Of a DNA stretch of 9,042 bases, positions 1 to 7,040 are shown piece by piece. The DNA comes from Cytophagaceae bacterium (GTDB taxonomy: Bacteria > Bacteroidota > Bacteroidia > Cytophagales > Flexibacteraceae). A model generated the notes under the pieces. The model had not been told where the DNA came from and searched no databases. It saw only the letters and a list, made by a program, of their open reading frames with translations. Position 1 is the first letter of the stretch. Each line of letters begins with the position of its first letter. A program made the position numbers and the translations under genes. The stretch spans positions 1-9,042 of the forward strand of contig CANHWS010000133.1 in the NCBI GenBank assembly GCA_947464365.1, read 5' to 3'.

Positions 1-2
1 CA

Positions 3-578
3 GTCCATATCAATGCCGTTACAGGCAGCACTGGCGCTGGCCAGTCCTTGTCTGAAACCTCCCACTTCAGTTGGCGCAGTGCCAACCACTCGGTCTATAA
101 ACCTTTTGGCCACCAGCACGAAGCAGAAGTGCTTCAGACCCTTGCTGAACTATCATATCGCTACCAAGCTAAAACTAAGGCCTTACCCCAATCTGATACT
201 GATCTAACCTTGCAAAAACCTCAGGCAAGCACAACTCGGCTGATGTTCTTGCCAAGCAGAGGAGCCTTTGCCAGAGGCATTTTTGCCACGCTATATTTTG
301 AGACCGACCGGAACCTAAACGAGTGGCGTACGATCTACAAAGCCTATTATGCGGATAGCCCATTTGTGACCGTGGTGGACACCAATCCTAACCTCAAGCA
401 GGTTGTCAACACCAACAAGTGTTTGGTTTACCTAGAGCAGCATGGCACCACCATACTAGTAATCAGTATGATCGACAACCTCTTAAAAGGCGCCAGTGGC
501 CAAGCCGTGGAGAACATGAATCTGCTTTTTGGCTTGCCGCAAACAACTGGTCTAAGGCTCAAAGCAGGCGCATTTTAG
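3..578 (+). CDS. argC: N-acetyl-gamma-glutamyl-phosphate reductase, C-terminal part (5' truncated)
   Basis: ArgC reduces N-acetyl-glutamyl phosphate to the semialdehyde with NADPH, the third step of arginine biosynthesis in the cytoplasm. The frame is open from base 3, giving 191 residues to the TAG at 576-578; the family runs to roughly 310-350, so the N-terminal NADP-binding part and the catalytic-cysteine motif lie left of the window. Visible hallmarks are VHINAVTGSTGAGQS at the very start, then SETSHFSWR, the histidine-bearing segment YKPFGHQHEAEV (residues 32-43), and the closing signature MIDNLLKGASGQAVENMNLLFG. A TTG at 48 could be mistaken for a start, but strong family similarity continues upstream of it, so it is internal. 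No arginine gene follows on the same strand; the next stretch is non-coding with insertion-sequence debris. Family assignment is very secure. Confidence 0.95.
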   Translation, partial: VHINAVTGSTGAGQSLSETSHFSWRSANHSVYKPFGHQHEAEVLQTLAELSYRYQAKTKALPQSDTDLTLQKPQASTTRLMFLPSRGAFARGIFATLYFETDRNLNEWRTIYKAYYADSPFVTVVDTNPNLKQVVNTNKCLVYLEQHGTTILVISMIDNLLKGASGQAVENMNLLFGLPQTTGLRLKAGAF

Positions 579-755
579 ACCAAAAACAATACATAGCGGC
601 CTGCAACAGGGTATTGAGCAGTGTGCCCGAAAATATATCTGATTTTTTTCTGACCCTAGGCAACCTTTATTCCCAATGCCCTGTCTTCATGGTGTGACCT
701 TGGCGCCCACCGGACTGAACGACGGTTAGGGCGAACCCTAAGGTCATAAAAACAA

Positions 756-786
756 CTTGGGGCTACAACAAAGTCGTAGCCCCAAG
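756..786. terminator. 11-bp perfect hairpin, possible bidirectional or leftward terminator
   Basis: Bases 756-766 (CTTGGGGCTAC) and 776-786 (GTAGCCCCAAG) are perfect inverted repeats around a 9-base loop. Read on the minus strand the stem is followed at once by TTGTTTTTATG, a reasonable U-rich tail; read on the plus strand it is followed only by AATATTC, so rightward termination for argC (stop 178 bases upstream) would be weaker. It sits just beyond the stop of the leftward transposase remnant, which would suit a terminator of that unit. It could also be an end or scar of a mobile element. Confidence 0.5.
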
Positions 787-799
787 AATATTCAACCAG

Positions 800-1003
800 C
801 TATGGATGGGGGAAAGGCTGTGCCTTACCCCCTTTCAAATTTATTTTAATTGCCGAACTATATTGTAGTCCTGAGTGGATATAGTTTTGTAAGTCGATCA
901 AAGTATGAAAATCACCAACTAAATAACCAATTTTGCCGACGAGTACCTTCAAATTGTATGGATTACACCTATACAACTCTATAGTCATCCGTCTATATGC
1001 CAA
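800..1003 (-). pseudogene. Decayed IS3-type transposase, C-terminal remnant
   Basis: The minus-strand frame encodes 67 residues. Its second half, DFHTLIDLQNYIH then AIKINLKG, resembles the extreme C-terminus of IS3/IS150-type OrfB transposases (pattern: TLxDLxxYIHYYNxxRIKxxLKG followed by SPVQYR). Just before it, NPYNLKVLVGKIG may be a blurred version of the NPYDNA...ESFFGxLK segment around the last catalytic glutamate. The glutamate is absent, extra residues break the YIH-YN block, and the SPVQYR end is replaced by KAQPFPHP, so the reading frame seems damaged. Upstream on the minus strand the frame hits a stop at once and no other part of a transposase can be found. The piece is AT-rich compared with the flanking genes. 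The family call rests on recalled motif patterns; the alternative is a chance open frame. Confidence 0.42.
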
Positions 1004-1276
1004 AGCTCTCTATATCTGTTGTTTACACTGATTAAACAGTTCTGAAAGACGGAAATAAGATATATCGACTGAATAGATTTGGTTTGTTCGGTACTTAAGC
1101 GCTTCCTAGTTGCCTACCCCATGACGCACCCAAAGACTAGAATTGGTTGGCGTTATCCCTTTTTACCGATGCGACTATGTTTCGATAGGTCAGTTTTGTT
1201 GGCCATAGGTTAGGAGGCAGCAACACTTGCTTGATCCCTAGTTTGATTGAACCAGCAGGCACATTTTACTAGCTCT

Positions 1277-1311
1277 AGTCGTTGCCGCCCACGAGAGTCG
1301 TAGCAGCCCAC
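1277..1311. repeat. Imperfect 16-base direct repeat, two copies, period 19
   Basis: AGTCGTTGCCGCCCAC (1277-1292) is followed after GAG by AGTCGTAGCAGCCCAC (1296-1311). The copies match at 14 of 16 positions, and the centre-to-centre distance is 19 bases. The repeat lies in non-coding sequence shortly beyond the terminator of the leftward hypothetical gene. It may be a duplicated protein-binding site or a slippage remnant; nothing nearby decides between these. Confidence 0.5.
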
Positions 1312-1323
1312 AAGCTAAGCCAC

Positions 1324-1355
1324 AAAAAAAGGACACTACCGTTGTGGCAGCATCC
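1324..1355 (-). terminator. Intrinsic terminator of the leftward hypothetical gene
   Basis: On the minus strand, GGATGCTGCC, loop ACAAC and GGTAGTGTCC (1355 down to 1331) form a 10-bp stem with three G-U wobbles, followed directly by seven T residues (1330-1324). This is a textbook rho-independent terminator. It begins 67 bases beyond the stop codon of the gene at 1423-2823 and has no comparable T run on the plus strand, so it belongs to that gene. Confidence 0.8.
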
Positions 1356-1422
1356 TCTTCTGGATAATTGATAAGATGCAAAGTTGGCACAGGCCATGGT
1401 TGTCGTACTTGTTGGGTAGCAA

Positions 1423-2823
1423 CTAAGCAGGCAAGAAACGGCGCTCTACCAGCTTAAGGAAATTGTTAGCGGCTTTACTGGTCGAAAAATCCCAGCTATA
1501 GTTCAACCCATACTGATTGAGCATCAGGTCTAAAGCGTCTTGTTTGGACGTGGCCTGATCAAGCTCCTGGACTGCTGCTAAAAAGGCGACCTCGTCACCT
1601 CCAAACAGCTCACGAATGTATTGAAAACGCTCACCCACCTGCACTGCAGTAGCGATACTAGCAATGCGGGTTTCACGTATGCGGTCTTTGATAGTCAAAG
1701 CTTGTTCAGCCTGGCCAATAGTCGTATTGAGCGAGTTGCGGTGTGTCTCAAAAGCCTCGTTCAAGATAAGGGTGCGCCTGCTGGAATCGTCCTTTTCCTT
1801 TTGTCCTACGGTGCCGTTTGTCCTCGGTGGTACATCTACCAGAGACTCGGCCACCAAAGCCTGTTGGCTTTTGTCCTCTTGACTTTTTTCCTCCTCATGC
1901 GACTTGTCAATCGGTGGGCCATAGAGTTCAAAATGGGGCTCTTTGACCGCCTTGGTTGGCTCTGCAGGGCGGCTTGGTACCTTGGTTGTCAGATCTGGGG
2001 CTGCATTGGCCGCAATCGTGATTGGCTCTGGCAGGCTAGGCGCTGCAGGTTCGGCTGGTTGCGGGACCTTGAGATCAACTGGGGCGGACTGCTGTTTCTC
2101 TTCAACGGCATTGGCCACTTGCTGAAAATAGCTACCTGTTGGTGTTTTGGTGGCTTTTGCTGACTCACCAGGCCCACGTTGTTCATCAACCAAGATCATC
2201 TCCTTCTCGATCGGCAACAACTGATTGAGTTGACCCAAGATTTCGTCAGGCTTAGTAACCAGAGAGGCTTTATCCTTGATGATTTGGTAAAAAAGGACTT
2301 TAAGCTCCCCAGCGAAAAGCTCCTCAACCCTAAGCAGAGATAGCTCCTTTAGGGCTTCATCCAGAATCGCACGGTTGATAACATAGAACTTAGCTGTATC
2401 TCTAAGCCTAGCAACCGAAACCATTCGGTCAGCCAGTTGATGGACCTCATAGTCGAAGTATTGGGTCGGACCATAGACCAACATGGTTGTCTCGCGCACA
2501 GCTTTGGCGAGCAAGGGCTCAAAATGACCCCGCCGAATTGCTATGTGGTGGCTAAGTCGCTCCATGAACATTGTCATGGCTTCCTTTACTTGCGTGTGTT
2601 CAAAGTCAAAATACGGGCTACGCAAACGACTGGCTTCTACCTGCCACTGCAACAGCAAAGCCTTGACCACAAACATATTGACTTGGCTCACGGGTGCTAG
2701 TTTCAATATCTCAGCACCGGTTATGACCTCCTTCTTCTTGAAGAAAAGGTCGCATAACTTCTTGGCCACAGCATTGCCGTACTGCTCCAGATAAGGTGTA
2801 TTGAAGGCCTTAGGTATAGCCAT
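1423..2823 (-). CDS. Conserved Bacteroidota hypothetical protein with disordered linker
   Basis: A 466-residue protein of unknown function. There is no signal peptide or membrane segment, so it is probably cytoplasmic. Three parts are visible. Residues 1-210 are mostly helical, with hydrophobic/charged periodicity. Residues about 215-350 are a low-complexity linker rich in Pro, Ala, Glu, Lys and Ser, with repeated AEP/PEP motifs (PQPAEPAAPSLPEP, SRPAEP) and an acidic-lysine stretch. Residues about 365-466 form a compact C-terminal domain containing ERFQYIRELFGGD (398-410), then LDQA...ALDLML, YSWDF and LKLVERRF near the end. I recognise the last block (RF-x-FIRELFGGD ... WDF ... LVERRF) as recurrent in uncharacterised Bacteroidota proteins, but know no assigned role. 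The ATG at 2821-2823 has no Shine-Dalgarno, as is usual in this phylum. It is transcribed divergently from smc, has its own likely promoter and a strong terminator, and so is probably monocistronic. A good coding frame is certain; function is not. Confidence 0.85.
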   Translation of the reverse strand: MAIPKAFNTPYLEQYGNAVAKKLCDLFFKKKEVITGAEILKLAPVSQVNMFVVKALLLQWQVEASRLRSPYFDFEHTQVKEAMTMFMERLSHHIAIRRGHFEPLLAKAVRETTMLVYGPTQYFDYEVHQLADRMVSVARLRDTAKFYVINRAILDEALKELSLLRVEELFAGELKVLFYQIIKDKASLVTKPDEILGQLNQLLPIEKEMILVDEQRGPGESAKATKTPTGSYFQQVANAVEEKQQSAPVDLKVPQPAEPAAPSLPEPITIAANAAPDLTTKVPSRPAEPTKAVKEPHFELYGPPIDKSHEEEKSQEDKSQQALVAESLVDVPPRTNGTVGQKEKDDSSRRTLILNEAFETHRNSLNTTIGQAEQALTIKDRIRETRIASIATAVQVGERFQYIRELFGGDEVAFLAAVQELDQATSKQDALDLMLNQYGLNYSWDFSTSKAANNFLKLVERRFLPA

Positions 2824-2856
2824 TATATTCGATCCCGTTTATTGCGCTTAGGCAGT

Positions 2857-2890
2857 CAAATGTAAAAATTATTTGAGGCTATTTCGCAAA
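2857..2890 (-). promoter_or_regulatory. Candidate Bacteroidota-type promoter of the leftward hypothetical gene
   Basis: On the minus strand, TACATTTG (2864-2857) matches the Bacteroidota -7 consensus TAnnTTTG exactly, and a TTTG (2890-2887) lies 22 bases upstream as a possible -33 box. The spacing is a little longer than the usual 19-21. Transcription would start near 2850, giving a leader of about 27 bases before the ATG at 2823. An exact TAnnTTTG turns up by chance a few times per window, but the position is right. Confidence 0.5.
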
Positions 2891-2910
2891 ATATGTTGCC
2901 TAAACAGTAA

Positions 2911-2932
2911 AACTAGCAAAAAAAAGCTGGTT
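2911..2932. repeat. 7-bp inverted repeat with A8 loop
   Basis: AACTAGC (2911-2917) can pair with GCTGGTT (2926-2932), with one G-U wobble, across a loop of eight A residues. The stem is short and is not followed by a T run on the plus strand, so it is a weak candidate for an RNA element. It lies upstream of the probable leftward promoter. Confidence 0.35.
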
Positions 2933-3034
2933 ATCCCACCTATTTCCTGCTTCCAAATGCACTAACAACCCAATCTGGTTACTTTTTGCCTCCTGCCATC
3001 CACATGGTCATGCTTTTGGCTAATTTTTTCAAAA

Positions 3035-3065
3035 TAAGATCAATAAATACCTAATAGTGATCTTA
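3035..3065. repeat. 8-bp perfect inverted repeat, operator-like
   Basis: TAAGATCA (3035-3042) and TGATCTTA (3058-3065) are perfect inverted copies separated by 15 bases. The half-site centres are 23 bases apart, about two helical turns, as expected for a dimeric regulator. It lies between the divergent hypothetical gene and the smc unit. No regulator gene is adjacent, so its role is inferred from shape only. On the plus strand it is followed by T-rich DNA, so a weak terminator is the other reading. Confidence 0.4.
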
Positions 3066-3213
3066 AAATAGCTTTTTTAACCCATTTTTTTCCTTCTGTT
3101 TTACCTCCCCTCGTTTGCCTAAGGTCACTATAGCGATCACAGTTAGCAGATTTTAGTAATCACGGTTACGGTATCTGGTCCCAATTCTGATCCGAAAAAA
3201 GTTTTTTTGGTAC

Positions 3214-3423
3214 ATGGCTTCGATCAGGATCGAGATTGAGACCCCTAAAGACTTTTATCAGCGGTTCGGAACCCCTATTTTTGCCAAATTGCCCACTAAC
3301 GATCGTAAAACACAAGACCTATTGGCTTGGTTTCTTGGTCATAGGGCTTTGGGCAGCAGGTTTGCTTGCCCGGTGGACTTATGTGTACTCTACTGGCAAA
3401 TGACCACTATCAACCCTTGTTGA
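3214..3423 (+). CDS. Doubtful 69-residue ORF upstream of smc
   Basis: An ATG at 3214 opens a 69-codon frame ending 54 bases before smc. The first two thirds look protein-like (IRIEIETPKDFYQRFG, then LPTNDRKTQDLLAWF); the last third (CPVDLCVLYWQMTTINPC) does not. The base composition rises to that of the neighbouring genes exactly where the ORF begins, in contrast to the AT-rich stretch before it. In another frame, 3345-3449 is also open and reads more naturally (GLMCTLLANDHYQPLLMV), ending 28 bases before smc, so this may be a frameshifted gene remnant. No family is recognised. It could equally be a long untranslated leader for smc. Confidence 0.25.
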   Translation: MASIRIEIETPKDFYQRFGTPIFAKLPTNDRKTQDLLAWFLGHRALGSRFACPVDLCVLYWQMTTINPC

Positions 3424-3477
3424 TGGTTAAGCCAGAAGCGACCCAATAGGTAATGCCCCTTTCCATCGTCTAAGGAT

Positions 3478-6400
3478 ATGCAGCTAAATAGGCTAGAGAT
3501 TAAAGGCTTCAAGAGTTTTGGAGACAAGATTACCATCCACTTTGATGCGGGCATCACCGGCATCGTAGGGCCGAATGGGTGTGGCAAGTCCAATGTCGTG
3601 GATGCCATCCGTTGGGTGCTAGGCGAGCAACGTACCAAAAGCCTTCGGTCCGAAAAGATGGAAGGTGTGATCTTCAACGGCACCAAAAACCGCAAGCAAG
3701 GCCAAATGGCCGAGGTTACCCTCACCTTCACCAATACCAAAAACATCCTGCCTACGGAGTTCAGCCAGGTAAGTATCACACGTCGCTACTACCGCACAGG
3801 CGATAGCGAGTACCTCCTGAACGGCATCACTTGCCGCCTCAAGGACATCACCAACCTGTTTATGGACACGGGTATTGGGCCTGATAGCTATGCCATTATC
3901 GAGCTCAAGATGGTGGAGGACCTGCTTAGCGATAAAGACAATAGCCGCCGCACCCTGTTTGAAGAAGCCGCAGGTATCTCCAAGTTCAAGGCCCGCAAAA
4001 AGGAAACCCTCAAACGCCTTGAGGATACCGACAAGGACCTTGAGCGGGTGGAGGACCTATTGTTCGAGATCGTAAAAAACCTCAAACAGCTCGAAAAACA
4101 AGCCAAGCAAGCCGAGCAGTACTTCGACATCAAGAACGACTACAAAGCTGCAAGTGTTGAGCTTGCCCGCTTCTTGCTCTTCAACCAAATGGGCGCCCAA
4201 CAGCGGCTGCAAGAGCAGGTCTCCAAGGCCGAAACCGAACGATCGAATCTCACTGCCGCCCTTGCCATGGCCCAAGCTAGTGCCGAGAAAACCAAGGCAG
4301 GGCTCATAGACCAAGAAAAACTATTGGCCAGCCGCCAAAAGGCCCTCAACGAGCATGTCGATGGCATCAGAACCAACGAAAGCGAGAAGAAACTCAAAAG
4401 CGAACGTCTCAACTACCTCACCGAGCGCCAAAAACAGCTCAAACAACAACAGCAACAGGACAACACTGGCATCTCGCAAGTAACCGAAGTCTTGGCCCAG
4501 CTTGAGGTTGAGACCCAATCCTTGATCATCGAAACGGCACAGGCCAAGGAGGCATTTGAGCAAGCCACTACCCTACTCAGCAGCCAGCAACAACGCCATG
4601 CTACTGCCCAAAAGGACCTTGTCGAACACCAAGCCCAGCTCAAACAGCGCCAAGAGGCCGTCTATAAACTCCGCAAAACGCTAGAGATTGCCCAGATTCA
4701 GCTCCAGACCCTTAATCAGGAGCTAGCCAAAAGCGATGACGAGGCCAACGCCCAAACCGAAAGCCTAGGTGACTTTAAGGCTAAGTTGGAGGCGCTCAAT
4801 GCCGACATAGAGGCCCGCACCCTTACCATCAATCAGCTAGATGCCAACGAGGTTGCCTTAGCCAAACGCATTGAAGACAACCTCCTCGAGACCGAAAAGC
4901 TTAAGGACCAAGCCTCCAAGCTCAACCGTGAGCTGGACGCTAAACAGAACGAATACAACCTCACGAAGTCCTTAGTTGATAGCCTAGAAGGATACCCTGA
5001 GGCAATCAAGTTCCTGAAGAAAAATACGGACTGGAACGCCCAAGCTACCCTTCTGTCTGATGTCCTGACCTGCCCCGAAACCTACAGGGTTGCGATCGAG
5101 AACTATCTGGAGGGCTACATGAACTATTACGTCGTCGAGACCGAAAACCAAGCTTTGCAGGCCATCTCTCTCCTGAGCCGATCTGCTAAGGGAAGGGCCA
5201 ACTTCTTCGTGCTCGAAAAATTTGATGCCTTCCGTGCTACGCCAACCCAACTGGTACCTAACACGATCCATGCCCTTGACATCGTCGAGTGTGATCTGCG
5301 CTACCAAAAATTAGTGGAGTGGCTGCTGGACAATACCTACCTAGCCCAGACCGAAACCCTGCCAGACAATCAGGACATCATCCTGCTAACCCAATCTGGC
5401 TCCATCACCCGCAAACAATATATATATAGTGGTGGGTCGATCGGGATCTTCGAAGGCAAACGGATTGGTCGGGCCAAGAACCTAGACAAACTCCAGGCTG
5501 ACATCGGCAAACAGGCGGACAAAGTCGCTGCCCTTCGTCAGCAAATCGGCAACAAACAGCAAGAAGTCATCAGCCTGAGGCAACAAAGCAAAAAGGCGGA
5601 CATCGAAACCGCCAAACGCGACCTCAACAGGTTGCAGCAAGAGCAGGTGGCCCTCCAGACTCGGCATGAGCAAATCAGCCTACTGATCACTTCGTCTAGC
5701 AACCGCAGGCAACAAATTAGCGAACGAATTGTGGCCCTGCAGCAAGACGTCGCCAATACCGAGCCTGCCTTGGTCAACGAGGAAACCGAGCTAGCCACAG
5801 CCGAAAAACACCTCACCTATCTTGCCGCCTTGGTCGAGACCGAAAGCCATGGCTTGAACGAGGCCCAGACCTTGGTCACCAAACAACAGGTGCTTTACAC
5901 CCAACGCACCACCACCTTGCAAGGCCGCGAACAGGAGCTCAAATACCGCCGTGATGAGCTGGCAGGTCTTGAACGCCGCATCGGCAAAAACGACGAAGAG
6001 ATCACGAAACTATCTCAAGAGATTAGTGGCCTGACTAACAAAGCCGTAATCAATGACGAAGAACTTAGCGCCCTTTATACCGAGCGCGATGGCATAGAGG
6101 CTGGTGTGGTCGAGGCAGAAAAAGCCTACTATGCCGTCCGTGGTAATATCGACCAATTAGAAAAAGAGGCCCGCCAACTACTCAACCAGAGAGACCTTGC
6201 CGATCAGCTGCTAAACAGCCTGAGGCAACAACTTACAGATAGCCAAATGGCTCTTAACTCGGTCCTCGAGCGTACTGCCATCGAGTTTGAAGTATCGCTG
6301 GACCAAGCCTCCTTAGCAGACTATGTCCCAACCGAAGGCATCAGCGAAGACGCCCTAAGACAAAAAGTTGGCCAGACCAAAAACCGCCTAGATCGCCTTG

Positions 6401-7014
6401 GCCCAATCAACCCGATGGCAATGGAGGCCTACAAAGAAATCAAGGAGCGGCACGACTTTATCACTACTCAGAAGGCGGACTTAGCACAGGCAAAAGAGTC
6501 GCTCATGTCCACCATTGATGAGATCGAGACTGTCGCCACCCAGAGTTTCATGGAGACCTTTACCCAAGTGAGGGACCACTTCAAGAATGTGTTCCAGAGC
6601 CTATTCACCAACGAGGACACCTGCGACCTGATCTTGGAAGACCCAACCAAACCATTGGACTCTGCAATTGACATCATCGCTCGCCCAAAAGGCAAACGCC
6701 CACAAAGCATCAGCCAGCTAAGCAGTGGCGAAAAGACCTTGACGGCAATCTCACTCCTATTCAGCATCTACCTAATCAAGCCCGCACCCTTCTGCATCTT
6801 TGACGAGGTGGACGCCCCGCTTGATGACGCCAACATCGACAAGTTCAACAACATCATCCGTAAGTTCTCGGGCGACTCGCAGTTCATTATCGTCACCCAC
6901 AACAAGCGCACCATGGCCAGCACAGACGTCATGTATGGCGTCACGATGATTGAGCAAGGCATAAGCCGTGTGATACCTGTTGACCTACGTGCTTTGCAGG
7001 AGGAAGGGGTATAG
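3478..7014 (+). CDS. smc: Chromosome segregation protein SMC
   Basis: SMC is the ATPase core of bacterial condensin; the dimer, with the kleisin ScpA and with ScpB, entraps and extrudes DNA loops to organise and separate chromosomes. At 1178 residues it is full length. The N-terminal head begins MQLNRLEIKGFKSFGDK, the exact family start, and holds Walker A GPNGCGKS (31-38), LRSEKMEGVIFNG and TGIGPDSYAIIELKMVEDLL. Residues about 170-500 and 670-970 are heptad-rich, Gln/Glu/Lys/Leu-rich coiled coils. The hinge spans about 500-665 (from SLEGYPEAIKFL to the YSGGS glycine turn near 651-654). The C-terminal head starts around LDRLGPINPMAMEAY (971 on) and carries the signature LSSGEKTLTA (1081-1090), Walker B FCIFDEVDAPLDD with Asp1109-Glu1110, and the switch His1141 in VTHNK. 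The signature has Ser where LSGGEK is usual. An AAGGA sits only one base before the ATG, too close to act as a normal Shine-Dalgarno. The ATL gene follows after 26 bases. Confidence 0.97.
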   Translation: MQLNRLEIKGFKSFGDKITIHFDAGITGIVGPNGCGKSNVVDAIRWVLGEQRTKSLRSEKMEGVIFNGTKNRKQGQMAEVTLTFTNTKNILPTEFSQVSITRRYYRTGDSEYLLNGITCRLKDITNLFMDTGIGPDSYAIIELKMVEDLLSDKDNSRRTLFEEAAGISKFKARKKETLKRLEDTDKDLERVEDLLFEIVKNLKQLEKQAKQAEQYFDIKNDYKAASVELARFLLFNQMGAQQRLQEQVSKAETERSNLTAALAMAQASAEKTKAGLIDQEKLLASRQKALNEHVDGIRTNESEKKLKSERLNYLTERQKQLKQQQQQDNTGISQVTEVLAQLEVETQSLIIETAQAKEAFEQATTLLSSQQQRHATAQKDLVEHQAQLKQRQEAVYKLRKTLEIAQIQLQTLNQELAKSDDEANAQTESLGDFKAKLEALNADIEARTLTINQLDANEVALAKRIEDNLLETEKLKDQASKLNRELDAKQNEYNLTKSLVDSLEGYPEAIKFLKKNTDWNAQATLLSDVLTCPETYRVAIENYLEGYMNYYVVETENQALQAISLLSRSAKGRANFFVLEKFDAFRATPTQLVPNTIHALDIVECDLRYQKLVEWLLDNTYLAQTETLPDNQDIILLTQSGSITRKQYIYSGGSIGIFEGKRIGRAKNLDKLQADIGKQADKVAALRQQIGNKQQEVISLRQQSKKADIETAKRDLNRLQQEQVALQTRHEQISLLITSSSNRRQQISERIVALQQDVANTEPALVNEETELATAEKHLTYLAALVETESHGLNEAQTLVTKQQVLYTQRTTTLQGREQELKYRRDELAGLERRIGKNDEEITKLSQEISGLTNKAVINDEELSALYTERDGIEAGVVEAEKAYYAVRGNIDQLEKEARQLLNQRDLADQLLNSLRQQLTDSQMALNSVLERTAIEFEVSLDQASLADYVPTEGISEDALRQKVGQTKNRLDRLGPINPMAMEAYKEIKERHDFITTQKADLAQAKESLMSTIDEIETVATQSFMETFTQVRDHFKNVFQSLFTNEDTCDLILEDPTKPLDSAIDIIARPKGKRPQSISQLSSGEKTLTAISLLFSIYLIKPAPFCIFDEVDAPLDDANIDKFNNIIRKFSGDSQFIIVTHNKRTMASTDVMYGVTMIEQGISRVIPVDLRALQEEGV

Positions 7015-7040
7015 ACCTACTATCACAAAAAGCAGCGAGC

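Larger units (their letters stand above)
579..1422. other. Gene-poor region between argC and the leftward hypothetical gene
   Basis: These 844 bases hold no intact gene I can support. From left to right I see a small hairpin at 726-741 (TTAGGG, loop CGAA, CCCTAA), whose right arm overlaps a second possible pairing of GACCTT (696-701) with AAGGTC (740-745); a strong hairpin at 756-786; a decayed transposase tail at 800-1003 on the minus strand; a two-copy direct repeat at 1277-1311; and the terminator of the downstream leftward gene at 1324-1355. The stretch from about 830 to 1100 is visibly richer in A and T than argC or smc. Short open frames occur in both directions (for example plus strand near 1141) but none resembles a family I know. 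The picture fits a site of old insertion and decay. Confidence 0.6.
2824..3213. other. AT-rich divergent intergenic region
   Basis: This stretch separates the leftward hypothetical gene from the rightward smc side. It is clearly poorer in G and C than the flanking genes and has many A and T runs. It contains the candidate leftward promoter and two inverted repeats, annotated separately. I found no convincing consensus promoter for the rightward unit and no RNA gene. An oligo-A/oligo-T stretch (AAAAAAG then seven T) lies just before base 3213. Confidence 0.6.

Noticed and set aside
48..578. A TTG at 48 as the start of a separate 176-residue protein.
   Set aside because: ArgC-specific sequence (VHINAVTGSTGAGQS) continues in frame upstream to the window edge, so the gene is simply cut by the window.
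653..665. A 13-base direct repeat, ACCCTAGGCAACC, at 653-665 and again at 7443-7455, flanking much of the window like an attachment-site pair.
   Set aside because: The second copy covers the last codons and stop of the LemA-like gene, and one 13-base match is about what chance gives in 9 kb. No integrase lies between.
1141..1230. A short plus-strand frame (MTHPKTRIGWRYPF...) in the gene-poor region.
   Set aside because: It has about 30 codons, no recognisable family, no supporting signals, and lies in a region of decayed sequence.
1621..2163. A 180-codon open frame on the plus strand.
   Set aside because: It is antisense to the linker of the hypothetical protein at 1423-2823. Its product is Trp/Cys/Leu-rich low-complexity sequence, an effect of the skewed codons on the other strand.
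2979..2990. TACTTTTTG as a rightward -7 element.
   Set aside because: It has one base too many against TAnnTTTG and no -33 TTTG at the right distance.
3276..3283. TATTTTTG, an exact TAnnTTTG match, as a possible smc promoter.
   Set aside because: It lacks a good -33 box (only TTTT at a suitable distance), lies inside the doubtful 69-codon ORF, and such matches occur by chance a few times per window.
4984..5307. A 107-codon minus-strand frame and several similar frames inside 3478-7014.
   Set aside because: All lie wholly within the clear smc coding frame and show no family features.
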